Positions 28,601 to 40,611 are shown, numbered from the stretch's first letter. The stretch: 55,883 nucleotides of DNA from Kocuria rhizophila (GCF_003667225.1 NZ_RCOM01000008.1:1-55883), one strand, 5' to 3'. Numbers and translations are program-made. Notes: generated by a model not told the origin, from the letters alone.

Positions 28601-30328
28601 GCTCGACACACGAGCCCATGCGGCCACCGCGCGGGCGGCCTGCTCGCTGCCCACCGTGTCCGGGAGGAACTCGATGCTGAACCGCTGGTCCTCCCCGGAC
28701 AGCCCCGGCACGGCGTCGCACCTGCGGGTGGTGAGGCGCACCTGCGCACCGGATCCGGTGAGGACGGCTTCCCCGTCGTCGAGCGGGGTCGCGTGGGCCA
28801 CCACCACGCGCAAGAGACCGGTGCGTCGCGGGCGCGTGCGGGCGTCGTCTGCTGTGAGCACCTCCAGGCCTGCGGTGCCCGGTGGTTCGTCCTCCTGCGG
28901 GGGAGTCGACTCGGCAGGAGTCTCCGCTCGGAGCGGGGCCTGCCACGCGAGGTCCGGGGACACGACGAGGCGGCCCAGCGCACCGGGGCCGGTGAACAGC
29001 TGGACCACCAGGGCATTGAGCACCCCCGCAGCCCGACGGTGATCCAGGGCGAGGGTGAGTGACGGGAGTGCCGCGAGGTCCACGATCACGGGTGCGCTGG
29101 GGTGCCACACCTCCCGCACGCCCACACCCTGCCCCCGGGACACGTTGCCGCCCCGCGCCCCGTGGCCCAGCCGGACCCAGCGTGCCGCGGCCGCCCGGTC
29201 CAGCTCTCGCCGCGGACGGCCACTCCCCTGGCGTCCTGCCCCCGTGGAGGTGCAGGCCACCACGGGTTCTGGCGCGGCTCGGGGTGCGAATGCAGCGCCC
29301 GCGACGGAGCCGGTGGAGGTGTGGCCCGCGGCTGAGAAGCCACGGTCCGAGGTGAGCGCCCGGCAGCGGTGGAGGACCTCGGCGGCCGAGGGCGCGGCGT
29401 GCGCGCACCGGCGGAGATCGCGGTCCAGCGCGGCTCGCAGCCGGTTGCTCGTCTCTCTGCGGGCGCCTCGTTCGCCCACCCATCCCACGACGGTCGTGAC
29501 GGCCCCGAGCGCGCTGAACACCAGGAAGAACCACCAGTGGGTGACCACCGCGATGCCGATCCCCGCGAGCAGGGGCAGCGCACCCGTGATCATGGTGAGC
29601 CTGGCACGGCGGCGGGACGGGGCGTCGACCGTCAGAGGACGGGAGGGGTTCGCCTCCTGCGCGGTGATGCCCGGGGGCGGCTCCTGCTCCCCGGGCCAGG
29701 ACGGCGAGCTCCCCGGCGCTGCGGGCAGTTCCACCCGGAGCCAGCTGAGACGGCCACCGCGGTGCAGCCGCACCCGGTCCCCGGAACCGAGGCGGGTCCC
29801 GGTGGGAAGGACCTTAAGCCCGGTGTCGTCGAGCAGCAGGGAGAGGTCCGCTCCGGAGGTGGAGGGGCTGCCCGGGGGCAGCAGGACCGGCCCGTCGTCC
29901 TGGAGGACGACGTCGCAGCGTCCCCTGGTCAGAACGAGGCGGGTGCCCGCACCGGTACCCTCCACGACCTCGACCGTCGTCGCGTCCTGCTCGTCACCCG
30001 GCGCCTCGGTTGCCGTGTCGGCGGCAGCGGGCGGCTCCGTGCACAGAGGGCCGAGCAGCCGGTCGGTTCTCTCCGGCCGTCCCGTGGCGGTGTGTTCCCG
30101 GTCGTCCGCCACGGGAAGCAGCACCACCGTGGCGCCGTCCACCAGCGGGGCGGCCCCGACCGTCAGCCGTGCCAGATCGAGGCCCTCGACCGTGGCGCGG
30201 TGCTCGGTGCCCACGAGCCGGGCGAGCTCGGCGGCCAGGTGCGCGCCGTCGCTGGCGGGGGCGGCGGTGACGGTCGCGGTGTGGGTGGTGCGAGTCCCGC
30301 TCCAGACGATGTGCAGGGTCAGGTGCAT
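25685..30328 (-). CDS. Large FtsK/SpoIIIE-type ATPase resembling type VII secretion EssC/EccC
   Basis: 1547 residues from the ATG at 30328 (MHLTLHIVW); a longer frame exists upstream but is not protein-like. Residues about 1-190 resemble the FHA-like N-terminal part of EssC. Two adjacent transmembrane helices lie near 243-285. The first ATPase domain has an intact Walker A, GTTGCGKSE (about 690-698), then FIDFKGG, VVVVDEAKML and ATQRPQG. A second domain near 1000-1200 has no P-loop. A third near 1315 keeps GPARSGRSS and VVLDDADRLAP but lost the lysine. One active and two degenerate ATPase modules is an EccC/EssC-like pattern. No WXG100 substrate or other secretion gene adjoins it. Confidence 0.88.
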   Translation of the reverse strand: MHLTLHIVWSGTRTTHTATVTAAPASDGAHLAAELARLVGTEHRATVEGLDLARLTVGAAPLVDGATVVLLPVADDREHTATGRPERTDRLLGPLCTEPPAAADTATEAPGDEQDATTVEVVEGTGAGTRLVLTRGRCDVVLQDDGPVLLPPGSPSTSGADLSLLLDDTGLKVLPTGTRLGSGDRVRLHRGGRLSWLRVELPAAPGSSPSWPGEQEPPPGITAQEANPSRPLTVDAPSRRRARLTMITGALPLLAGIGIAVVTHWWFFLVFSALGAVTTVVGWVGERGARRETSNRLRAALDRDLRRCAHAAPSAAEVLHRCRALTSDRGFSAAGHTSTGSVAGAAFAPRAAPEPVVACTSTGAGRQGSGRPRRELDRAAAARWVRLGHGARGGNVSRGQGVGVREVWHPSAPVIVDLAALPSLTLALDHRRAAGVLNALVVQLFTGPGALGRLVVSPDLAWQAPLRAETPAESTPPQEDEPPGTAGLEVLTADDARTRPRRTGLLRVVVAHATPLDDGEAVLTGSGAQVRLTTRRCDAVPGLSGEDQRFSIEFLPDTVGSEQAARAVAAWARVSSAGVGTAGGRLPRRLGSHELLALTNDDAALPASHGPGAHSPGAHGLGAYGGTPAHPQGTEASHDAVSADTPCTRAGHSPAAAGPANVLSAAFGVSRAGVEHIQLSDEHPHLLIAGTTGCGKSEVLRTIVAGLAAQCPPRRLEFVFIDFKGGAALAPLTGLPHLTTLLTDLGADEIRRALLFLRSELRRRELVLAAHGLRDMAEVLGRDAQTPAIRELVVVVDEAKMLTDAFPEAAQELAVVATVGRSLGVHLVLATQRPQGALPADVRTNVTQALCLRVRTEQESVDVVGGTQAARIPSGLPGRGYLDRGDGPAVEVQAAVLTRMRPPAPPSPVVTFTDPARHHGPPRAGRSVGPADSGPPPDVAAAVRDVADSWASADETPALLPDDPRGGPGGSRAVPPALPANADALPSGVGDAVDLGPAENPAEHWSGRAAWRPWEDGALALIGRPAAVHGWFSALLRRCAALVLPGVSAANPVALYVITASDHALDGVASAEGVAAHPALRGWARADEPGDVAHLLDTLRAGLGGRQESVSGARSRAVLAVEDWDRCCQHFRAGSWAHLEDDVLALVSTGTALGLSALVTGDRALATGRASHVGPNRLHLPEGQSPDALLQWPRLPPFSAHPGRAALSGPATDRCEPGSAAPRAERMAVVQLAGGDAAPAGPARRSNPCPTTTAVPDTALAVEPLAAPHPWPPAFPLPRSWTPPTPRSAGLVLGVTRDGSPCCHPWGPGSTLVVAGPARSGRSSFLAAARAHLDPEAGAAHQRPSTARHDVLHPVLRTAEDVPALLRRLGGVHRPTTVVLDDADRLAPDVLRAFAAAWTGRPDADAPPREPHSPHPEPAAANPHAVAYGAGGSAPGHRAAAVERDGLPLHGAGSALPPATEEPWLLPGVRVIVGIQLTDSPAATFPPLLTWRHTADALVLRPRRSFDGDTFGASFTGQPLGGPPGRGFWVHRGTVTPLQCPLPPTGS

Positions 30329-30539
30329 GGCGGCAGTACACCGTGCGGGGGAGCGGGCCGTCCGGTGCGGCCGTGCCGCGGGGGACCGGGCGCGTGCACA
30401 CCCTTCGCGACGAGCGGCTGTGCAGTGAGCTCGACGTGCGGTCGTCCGCGAACCGTGACCTCCCGGCCCCGGGTCACCGGCCATGCCGCAGCGGACTCCG
30501 TCCCGCGTGCACCGAGCCGCGCATGAGAAAGTAGAGGCC

Positions 30540-31721
30540 ATGAAACCCCGCAAGGTCGTCATCGTCAGCCGCATCTTCCTCCCCGAACCGGCCGCCGCCT
30601 CCTTCCGGCTCGCCGCGCTCGCCCGGGGCTTCGCCGCCGAGGGTGCCCAGGTCACCGTTCTGACCACTCGGCCGCCGAAAGGCATGGATCCCGCCTCCGT
30701 CTCGGAGCCGTACGACATCGTGCGCGTGCCCGTTCTGCGCGACAAAGAGGACTACGTGCGTGGAGTGGCCCAGTACCTGAGCTTCGACGTCCAGGCGTTC
30801 GCGCGGCTGCTGGTCATGGACGCGGACATCGTGGTGAGCGAGCCGCCGCCCACCACGGGACTCGCGGTGTGGCTGTCGAGCGCCCTGCGGCGTCGTCCGT
30901 ACATCTGGTACAACCCGGACGTGTGGACCTCCGCCACCCTGAACATGGACGTGCCCGGCGTGGTCACCCAGCTGATGCGCGCCGCGGAGACCGTTGCGGC
31001 CCGTCGCGCCGGGGGCGTGATCACCGTGTCGGAGTCCATGGGCGAGGAGCTGCACCGCGTGACCGGAACGCCGTGGGAGAGGATGTTCGTGGCCGAGAAC
31101 GGCATCGACACGGACACCTTCACCCCGGAGGGGCCCGCCGCGGACGTGCCCGCCCCGTACTTCGTGTACGCGGGATCCATCTCGGAGTGGCAGGGCATGG
31201 ACGTGTTCGTCGAGGGCCTTGCGCGCATCCTGCCGCGTCATCCTGAGGCGGTGCTCCACGTGCTCGGACGGGGCTCGGACCTTCGGCGGGTGCAGGAGGC
31301 CGCGGCGCGCCTGGCCCCGGACAACGTGGTGTTCCACGGGGTCCAGAGCCCCGCCCGCACGGCGGCGTTCCTGCGGGGTGCGGTGGCCGCGCTCGCGTCC
31401 GTGGTGCCGCACTCGGGGTACGACTTCGCCAAGCCCACGAAGCTCTACGCCGCCGCCGCGTGCGGCGCCCCGTCCATCTATGCGGGCGTGGGGGCGGGTG
31501 CGACTCTCGTCACGGAGAACGAGCTCGGAACCCCGGTGGACTTCACGCCCGAGGCGGTCGCCCGCGCCATGGAGGACGCCCTCGCGGCCTCGAAGCACGG
31601 AGCCCGGGACGCCGTGCGGGAACGCCGCAGCCGGTGGGCTCGCGAGCACGCCTCACTCGCGGCCTCGGGGCGCGCTGCCGCGGCGTGGGTGCTCAGCGGC
31701 TTCCGGACCGGCGCCAGCTGA
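30540..31721 (+). CDS. Glycosyltransferase family 4 (GT-B fold)
   Basis: A 393-residue retaining glycosyltransferase. The N-terminal Rossmann half opens with VVIVSRIFLPEPAAASFRLAAL. The C-terminal donor-binding half has VAENGIDTDTF, YAGSISEWQGMDVF and HSGYDFAKPTKLYAAAACGAP (near residues 288-312), where the conserved Lys and the sugar-nucleotide loop sit. No membrane helix is evident. It lies just ahead of glf and the galactan genes and may add an early sugar to the polymer. The ATG at 30540 gives the standard N-terminus (MKPRKVVIV). An earlier frame start would add 19 residues. Confidence 0.85.
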   Translation: MKPRKVVIVSRIFLPEPAAASFRLAALARGFAAEGAQVTVLTTRPPKGMDPASVSEPYDIVRVPVLRDKEDYVRGVAQYLSFDVQAFARLLVMDADIVVSEPPPTTGLAVWLSSALRRRPYIWYNPDVWTSATLNMDVPGVVTQLMRAAETVAARRAGGVITVSESMGEELHRVTGTPWERMFVAENGIDTDTFTPEGPAADVPAPYFVYAGSISEWQGMDVFVEGLARILPRHPEAVLHVLGRGSDLRRVQEAAARLAPDNVVFHGVQSPARTAAFLRGAVAALASVVPHSGYDFAKPTKLYAAAACGAPSIYAGVGAGATLVTENELGTPVDFTPEAVARAMEDALAASKHGARDAVRERRSRWAREHASLAASGRAAAAWVLSGFRTGAS

Positions 31722-31813
31722 GCTGCCCTGCGGCCCAGGTTCCCCGGCGCCGCTGCGGGCAGGTGGATCGCCCGCGGACGACGCCGCTGGGCCGCCACCG
31801 CCGGCCGCGCACC

Positions 31814-31837
31814 GCGGCGTGACGGATCCCACGCCGC
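31814..31837 (+). terminator. Possible terminator hairpin between GT4 gene and glf
   Basis: An 8-bp perfect GC stem (GCGGCGTG at 31814-31821 with CACGCCGC at 31830-31837) lies in the 217-bp gap. There is no T tract. Downstream a TATTTT at 31882-31887 could start a new glf transcript. Confidence 0.4.
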
Positions 31838-31929
31838 CCTGCGCAACGCGAGTCACGCGGGGCGGAACCAGCGGCGTCCGGTATTTTTAGGCACGACGAT
31901 CTCCGCGCACGGATCGCGGAAGACCCTAG

Positions 31930-35144
<3,215 letters not shown>

Positions 35145-35248
35145 TTCGGCCACCCGCTCGACGCCGTACGCCCACCCGGGCGTGCGGCGTCGACGTGCAT
35201 GCGGTGCGCACGCCAGGAAGAACGCACCGTGCCAGGAAAGGACGGCAG

Positions 35249-36121
35249 ATGAAAACCCAAGCTCCCGCTACGCACTTGCGGCCTCCGGGGCAGGACCGTG
35301 GGCTGAGGGACGTGTTCGCGAACAGGTTCCTGCTCAGGCTGATCGTGGACAAGGAGATCCAGATCAGGTACCGGGGCACGGTCCTCGGGCTGCTCTGGTC
35401 CTACCTGAAACCGGGCGTGCAGTTCCTGGTCTTCTACATAGCCATGGGCGTGTTCCTGGACCTCAACCGCGGCATCGAGAACTTCGCCGTGTACCTGTTC
35501 TCGGGCATCGTGGTGATGAACCTCTTCGGCGAGGTCTTCGGCAACGCCTCCAGGTCCGTGGTGGCCAATGGGGGACTGCTCAAGAAGATCTACCTGCCGC
35601 GGCAGCTGTTCCCCGTGTCCAACCTGCTGGTGGCGATGATCCACTTCGTGCCGCAGCTGGTCATCCTGCTGCTGGCGTGCTTCCTGACCGGGTGGCACCC
35701 GGGGGCCAAGCAGCTGCTCGCGGTGGTCGTGGCCACCGCGATCATCGCGCTGTTCTCGCTCGCGCTGGGCATGCTGTTCACCACGTTCAACGTGTTCTTC
35801 CGGGACGCGGAAAACATCGTGGACCTCATCATCATGGTGTCCACGTGGGCCTCTCCCGTGCTCTACATGTGGACCATGGTCCACGAGAAGCTGTGGGACT
35901 GGGTTTACTACGTGTACATGGTGAACCCCCTGACCGTGGCGGTGGAGCTGTTCCACTACGGCTTCTGGTTCCCCACCACGGACACGCCGCAGATCTGGCA
36001 CGTCCCGCCGCACCTGCTCACGGGGTGGACCCCGTTGGCGATCGTCACCAGCCTGATCCTCTTCTTCCTGGCGGACCGCCTGTTCCGCTCGCAAGAGGGC
36101 AACTTCGCGCAGGAGCTGTGA
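35249..36121 (+). CDS. wzm: ABC-2 polysaccharide export permease (Wzm-like)
   Basis: A 290-residue membrane protein with six predicted helices. The amphipathic entry LLRLIVDKEIQIRYRGTVLGLLWSYLKP is typical of ABC-2 O-antigen or teichoic acid exporters. KKIYLPRQLFPVSNL and the C-terminal NPLTVAVELFHYGFW are family landmarks. It forms the channel with the next gene product. Mycobacterial Rv3783 has the corresponding role for galactan. The ATG at 35249 follows AAAGGACGG. The longer upstream frame lies inside glfT2 and is not used. Confidence 0.92.
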   Translation: MKTQAPATHLRPPGQDRGLRDVFANRFLLRLIVDKEIQIRYRGTVLGLLWSYLKPGVQFLVFYIAMGVFLDLNRGIENFAVYLFSGIVVMNLFGEVFGNASRSVVANGGLLKKIYLPRQLFPVSNLLVAMIHFVPQLVILLLACFLTGWHPGAKQLLAVVVATAIIALFSLALGMLFTTFNVFFRDAENIVDLIIMVSTWASPVLYMWTMVHEKLWDWVYYVYMVNPLTVAVELFHYGFWFPTTDTPQIWHVPPHLLTGWTPLAIVTSLILFFLADRLFRSQEGNFAQEL

Positions 36122-36124
36122 ACC

Positions 36125-37051
36125 ATGTCTACTTCAGCCACCCAGACCACCCCCGGTCGCACGGACGCGGACCTGGCCATCAGGGTCCGCCACATGACCA
36201 AGGAATTCGTGCTGCGCCACACGCGCTCCATGAAGGAGGCCTTCGTGTGGCTCGTGAAGGGCCGCAAGGGCGACCTCACCGCCAAGTTCACGGCGCTGAA
36301 CGACGTCTCCTTCGACATCCACGACGGTGAGACGGTCGCCCTGCTGGGCTTCAACGGCTCCGGCAAGTCCACCACCCTGAAAATGATCTCCGGGGTGATG
36401 AACCCGGACTCCGGGGAGATCCTCACCCGGGAGAAGGTGGCGGGGCTCATCGAGGTGGGCGCGGGCTTCCACCCGGATCTCACGGGCCGGGACAACGTCT
36501 ACCTCAACGGTGCGATCCTGGGAATGAGCAAGGAGGAGATCGACGCCAAGTTCGACGACATCGTGGCGTTCTCGGAGATCGCGGAGTTCATCGACACCGA
36601 GGTGAAGTTCTACAGCTCGGGCATGTACCTGCGCCTGGCCTTCTCCGTGGCCATCCACACGGACCCCGAGGTGTTCCTGGTGGACGAGATCCTCTCGGTG
36701 GGTGACGAGCCGTTCCAGAAGAAGTGCATCGGCCGCATCAAGGACCTCGTGCGCCGCGGCAAGACCCTGGTGGTGGTCAGCCACGACCTCAACCTGGTCA
36801 TGGACATCTGCGAGCGCGGGATCGTCATGGACCACGGCACCAAGGTCTTCGACGGCAACGTCTACGGCGCGGTGGCGCACATGCGCAACCAGCCGGAGGA
36901 GGACGTCCGCCGGGAGCATGCCGAGGGCATGGCCCGCGCGCTGGAGGACAAACGCCGCAAGCGCGAGTGGCAGGCCCGCGAGGCCGCCGAGCGCGGCGAG
37001 GAGTTCGTGCCCCAGTACGACCCGGACCTGGACGGCCCGCTGGCTGGCTGA
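36125..37051 (+). CDS. wzt: ABC polysaccharide export ATPase (Wzt-like)
   Basis: A 308-residue ATPase. Walker A GFNGSGKST is at residues 75-83, the signature is YSSGMYLRLAFS, and Walker B is VFLVDEIL followed by VVSHDLNLV. The EVGAGFHPDLTGRDNVYLNG segment is typical of polysaccharide exporters. The C-terminal extension is short and charged (EDKRRKREWQAREAAERGEE), with no carbohydrate-binding domain. The start is 3 bases after the permease stop. A strong terminator follows. Confidence 0.94.
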   Translation: MSTSATQTTPGRTDADLAIRVRHMTKEFVLRHTRSMKEAFVWLVKGRKGDLTAKFTALNDVSFDIHDGETVALLGFNGSGKSTTLKMISGVMNPDSGEILTREKVAGLIEVGAGFHPDLTGRDNVYLNGAILGMSKEEIDAKFDDIVAFSEIAEFIDTEVKFYSSGMYLRLAFSVAIHTDPEVFLVDEILSVGDEPFQKKCIGRIKDLVRRGKTLVVVSHDLNLVMDICERGIVMDHGTKVFDGNVYGAVAHMRNQPEEDVRREHAEGMARALEDKRRKREWQAREAAERGEEFVPQYDPDLDGPLAG

Positions 37052-37067
37052 GGCCCCCTGTTCCCCG

Positions 37068-37108
37068 ACGACGGCGCCGCGAGAGACGTGCTCTCGCGGC
37101 GCCGTCGT
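37068..37108. terminator. Strong hairpin terminator after wzt
   Basis: A perfect 18-bp stem (37068-37085 with 37091-37108) and 5-base loop sit between the convergent wzt and DUF6541-like genes. It should stop both. Confidence 0.8.
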
Positions 37109-37125
37109 TCATGCCAAGGGGTCTT

Positions 37126-39168
37126 TCACCCGCACCCGGTGATCTTGTAGAGCTTGGCCTCGGGGCCGGTCTGAGCCACGAGCTCGAAGCCGTTCTGGGG
37201 CGTGAGCTGGTCGTAGCCGGCGGTGTCGAAGTAGGCGAACGGATTGACCGGCCGCGTGCCGAAGTCGAGGACGAACTGGACGTTGTGCTTCTTCACGGCT
37301 GGGCAGACCTCCGGGTCCGTGGTCAGCTCATCCAGGTGGTGGGCGATCACGGAGGCCTCCCGGTCCGCCACGAGACCGTTGTGGGGAAAGAGCACCTGCG
37401 TGCCAGACAGGGCGTAGGCCTGCGAGGTTCCGGTGAGCGGGTTGCCGAAGACCACGGCGTCCTGGGGGACGTAGTCGGGCAGCTCGAGCAGCAGCTCCCG
37501 TTCCTCGGGCGAGACGAGCGCGTAGGGGTAGTCGGTGCCGGCAGCGTACTGGCTCCTGCCGTAGTTCACGATGTCCGTCATGGGCTGCGTCTGCAGCACC
37601 TGCCAGCCCACCAGCACCGCGAGGAACCCGCCGACCACGGCGGAGACCCGGGAGTGGACCACAGGCGGGAGACGCGTGGCGGTGCCCCGGACCGGGGAGG
37701 GTGCCCCGGGGTTCTTCGCTGCTCGGGAGACGGTTCGGCGGGCACCGGACACCGCCCAGTGCAGCACTGCGAGAGCGCCGGCGGTGGCCATGGGGACGGC
37801 GAGCACCGGGATCAGGGCCAGGATGCGGTTGACGTCGTTGTACCAGATGCCGCCCCAGTCGTAGCGCAGGCCGGCGTCCCTGGACGAGGACACGAGCACA
37901 TAGAGCCACACGAGGAAGGCCCAGGCCGCGACGACCCAGCGCGAGGAGTGGCGCAGCAGAGCAGCCGCGCCCAGGAGCACCACGACGACCAGGGCCCAGG
38001 GAAGGTGCGGGGCGTTGGGGTCGACGGTGGCCAGTGCCTCGCCCAGTGCCTGGGGCTCCGAGGCGTGCGGCTTCCACGTGGATGCGGACTGGCTGGCGCG
38101 CGCGGCGAACCAGATCTGCTGCAGGACCAGGATCTCTGCGATGAGCCCGGCTCCGCCGGCGGCCTTGAGCCACCAGGGGCTGCTGCGCCGCAGACTCCGC
38201 CACCACACCGTGAGCATCATGATCCACAGCAGGGCCAGCCCCACGATCACGGTGGAGGGGTGGGCGAGTCCCACGGCTCCGGTGACAGCCAGGATCGTGA
38301 TCCACAACCCGGTCTTCGAGCCTGCACGGGGTTCTTTCGAAAGGCCGAGCGCCTCTGTGAGCAGCCCCAGCCAGAGGGGGAGGAAGGCTATCGACATGCC
38401 ATTGGGAAAGAGGACCCCGTAGAAGCTCAGCAGGTACGGGAAGGCTGGGAAGCTAGAGGCCATCAGCCCGGCAGCCACGGACACTGCGGGGCGGGAGCCG
38501 AGCAGCCGGGTGGTCAGGTGGAGACAGCCCAGCACCCAGGCCACACCGCACACCATCATGGTCATGGCGTTCGCGGTGAGGACCACGGGGAGGTCGGTCA
38601 CTTGGGTGACGAACGCGGCGGTGTCGTGCCACGCCGCCGGGTAGAACGTCGGTTCTCCCACCCCCAGACCGCCGAGGGTGAGCGAGGAGGCCTGTCCGGT
38701 GTCCTGGATGTAGCGCACCGCGTTGTAGTGGAAGTTCGCGTCGTACGTCTGGGAGTAGGCGTCCGGGGTCTGCATGATGAGGTGCAGCCGCTGCACCACG
38801 ACCCCGATGCCAAGTGCGGCCGCGCACCACAGCCCCACGGTGGAGGTGGTGACGCGCTCCCGCCAGGGGACGGCGTCCGCCCACGGGCCGGCCAGCAGGC
38901 GGCGTCGTGCGGGGAGCAGCACCAGCCACAGTGCGAGGGCCACCACGACGAATGCGAGGGCGACGGTGAGGGGGTTCCACGGCACCCCCACGAGCCCGAA
39001 GATCACGGCTGAGGCACCGAAGCCCGCCACGGACAGTGGAATCGCCGCAGCGCACCGGGTGAGCCCGCGCAGGCCGAGAGCCACGCTGAGCAGCGCGCCC
39101 GGAAGGACCATCAGGATCCCCACCAGCGCGTACGAGGGAAGTGCTTCTAGCCAGCTCACGGGATCCAT
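37126..39168 (-). CDS. Polytopic membrane protein, DUF6541/GT-C-like
   Basis: A 680-residue protein with about a dozen hydrophobic segments and a soluble C-terminal domain of about 150 residues. After the first helices an extracytoplasmic loop near residues 140-158 reads YDANFHYNAVRYIQDTG, where an Asp could be the GT-C catalytic acid. GVGEPTFYPAAWHDTAAF and a VFGNPLTGTSQAYALSG segment are other landmarks. It resembles DUF6541 proteins and, in plan and size, mycobacterial Rv3779, a GT-C enzyme that transfers galactosamine from a polyprenyl carrier to arabinogalactan. That comparison is from memory and unproven. It is divergent from the GT2-DUF2304 pair. Confidence 0.8.
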   Translation of the reverse strand: MDPVSWLEALPSYALVGILMVLPGALLSVALGLRGLTRCAAAIPLSVAGFGASAVIFGLVGVPWNPLTVALAFVVVALALWLVLLPARRRLLAGPWADAVPWRERVTTSTVGLWCAAALGIGVVVQRLHLIMQTPDAYSQTYDANFHYNAVRYIQDTGQASSLTLGGLGVGEPTFYPAAWHDTAAFVTQVTDLPVVLTANAMTMMVCGVAWVLGCLHLTTRLLGSRPAVSVAAGLMASSFPAFPYLLSFYGVLFPNGMSIAFLPLWLGLLTEALGLSKEPRAGSKTGLWITILAVTGAVGLAHPSTVIVGLALLWIMMLTVWWRSLRRSSPWWLKAAGGAGLIAEILVLQQIWFAARASQSASTWKPHASEPQALGEALATVDPNAPHLPWALVVVVLLGAAALLRHSSRWVVAAWAFLVWLYVLVSSSRDAGLRYDWGGIWYNDVNRILALIPVLAVPMATAGALAVLHWAVSGARRTVSRAAKNPGAPSPVRGTATRLPPVVHSRVSAVVGGFLAVLVGWQVLQTQPMTDIVNYGRSQYAAGTDYPYALVSPEERELLLELPDYVPQDAVVFGNPLTGTSQAYALSGTQVLFPHNGLVADREASVIAHHLDELTTDPEVCPAVKKHNVQFVLDFGTRPVNPFAYFDTAGYDQLTPQNGFELVAQTGPEAKLYKITGCG

Positions 39169-39325
39169 GACTCCAGACGTCAGGGGGGGTGGGTACGTGG
39201 GAAGTTTAGTGGACGGGGTGCGGGCACCCGGACGGGGTCCGCGGTGGAACTCGCAGAATCCTGGGAGGTCTCCGGCCGTCCACGGGGGAGCGGCTGCCGC
39301 CGCGCGCTGTGGAACAATGGGGCCC

Positions 39326-39991
39326 GTGAGTCGAGCGTGGATTGTGATGCCCGTGTACAACGAGGCCGAGGTGGTGGGTGAGGTCCTGGAGAATCTCCGG
39401 CGGACCTTCCCGCACGTGGTGTGCGTTGACGACGGCTCCACGGACGACTCCGCCCAGATCTGCCGGGACGCCGGAGCCGTGGTCGTCCAGCACCCCATCA
39501 ACCTGGGGCAGGGTGCCGCGCTGCAGACGGGTTTCGAGTACGCGCTGCAGGACCCGGAGATGGACTGCGTGGTCACGTTCGACTCGGACGGTCAGCACCG
39601 CGTGGTGGATGCGTACGACATGGTTCAGCGCATCCGCAGCGGCGAGGCCGAGGTGGTCCTGGGCTCGCGCTTCCTGGACGACCGCACCCAGGTCTCACAG
39701 CTCAAGCGCCTGGTGCTGCGCACCGCCGCTTTCGTCTCCAAGTTTACCAGTGGCATGGACCTCTCCGACGCCCACAACGGGCTGCGCGCGATCGACCGCC
39801 ACACCGTGGCCAAGCTGCACCTGCAGCAGAACCGCATGGCGCACGCCTCGGAGATCGTCAACCGGTTCGCCGAGCTCAAGCCCCGGTGGGTGGAGCACCC
39901 CGTGGAGATCATCTACACCGACTACTCACGCGGCAAGGGGCAGTCCCTGCTCAACGGCGTGAACATCCTGGCCGAACTGTTCGTGAAGTAG
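39326..39991 (+). CDS. GT2 glycosyltransferase, polyprenyl-phosphate sugar synthase-like
   Basis: A 221-residue GT-A enzyme of the dolichyl-phosphate mannose synthase type, without C-terminal membrane helices. Motifs are IVMPVYNEAEVVGEVLE, VVCVDDGSTDDSA, the metal-binding TFDSDGQH, and VLGSRFLDD. ATG 39317 is an alternative start, but the GTG at 39326 gives the short family N-terminus and lies 7 bases after a possible AACAAT -10. With the adjoining DUF2304 gene it recalls the Rv3631 (PpgS)-Rv3632 pair, which makes polyprenyl-phosphate-GalNAc. The sugar used here is unknown. Confidence 0.88.
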   Translation: MSRAWIVMPVYNEAEVVGEVLENLRRTFPHVVCVDDGSTDDSAQICRDAGAVVVQHPINLGQGAALQTGFEYALQDPEMDCVVTFDSDGQHRVVDAYDMVQRIRSGEAEVVLGSRFLDDRTQVSQLKRLVLRTAAFVSKFTSGMDLSDAHNGLRAIDRHTVAKLHLQQNRMAHASEIVNRFAELKPRWVEHPVEIIYTDYSRGKGQSLLNGVNILAELFVK

Positions 39992-40003
39992 CGGAGCACA
40001 CGC

Positions 40004-40510
40004 ATGACCATCCTGGTTCAAGTAGTCCTCATCCTGGCCGTTGCGTACGGCGCCCTCACGCTGGTGCGCGGCGGGGCCAACGCCAAGCACCAGGCCATCC
40101 GGCGACTGGGTGCGGTGGCGTTCTTCTTCTTCGCCGCCGTCTCCATCCTGGTCCCGGACGTCGTGACGCAGCTTGCGCGCGTGCTCGGCATCGGCCGCGG
40201 CACGGACCTGGTGCTCTACGGGCTCGTGGTGCTCTTCATGATCACCCAGTACACCTCCGCCCAGCGCCGCCGGGTGGACGAGGTCAACATCACGCGCCTG
40301 GCGCGCCACATCGCCATCTCGGAGGCGGAACGTCCCTGGGATCCCGACGCCGCCCACATGGACCGCGCCTCGGTGCTCACCTTCGCGGCGGAGTCCCCCA
40401 CGTCCCGCCCGTCGGAGGAGCCGCACGCCGGCCCGGCCGGCCCGGGTACGGGCTCCGCCCAGCCGGACACCGGGCACGACGCCGCCCGGGGCGGTTCCAC
40501 GGCGTTCTGA
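40004..40510 (+). CDS. DUF2304 small membrane protein
   Basis: A 168-residue protein. Three hydrophobic helices lie near residues 3-21, 33-52 and 68-85, followed by QYTSAQRRRVDEVNITRLARHIAI, typical of DUF2304. The last 60 residues are disordered and Pro/Ser/Gly-rich. In mycobacteria the equivalent Rv3632 enhances the activity of its neighbouring polyprenyl-phosphate sugar synthase, probably by anchoring it to the membrane. The ATG is 12 bases after the GT2 stop, so they are co-transcribed. Confidence 0.85.
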   Translation: MTILVQVVLILAVAYGALTLVRGGANAKHQAIRRLGAVAFFFFAAVSILVPDVVTQLARVLGIGRGTDLVLYGLVVLFMITQYTSAQRRRVDEVNITRLARHIAISEAERPWDPDAAHMDRASVLTFAAESPTSRPSEEPHAGPAGPGTGSAQPDTGHDAARGGSTAF

Positions 40511-40526
40511 CCTCGCGCTCGGCACG

Positions 40527-40544
40527 GTGACCCGTGTCACTTTT
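40527..40544 (+). terminator. Weak terminator hairpin after the DUF2304 gene
   Basis: A 5-bp stem (GTGAC-CCGT-GTCAC) is followed by TTTT. The stem is short, so termination may be partial. Confidence 0.3.
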
Positions 40545-40611
40545 CATGAGGATGCATTCTGCGTCCGAGCATGACGCGCGGAGGGCGTGCCATTCGTGCA
40601 GGTCAGCGCGG

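Noticed and set aside
25673-29062. Long open frame (1129 codons) opposite the EssC-like gene
   Set aside because: Antisense to Walker motifs of a recognisable ATPase; no protein-like features.
25685-30328. Full type VII secretion locus
   Set aside because: No WXG100, EccB, EccD, EccE or mycosin gene flanks the ATPase within the window, so only the motor can be claimed.
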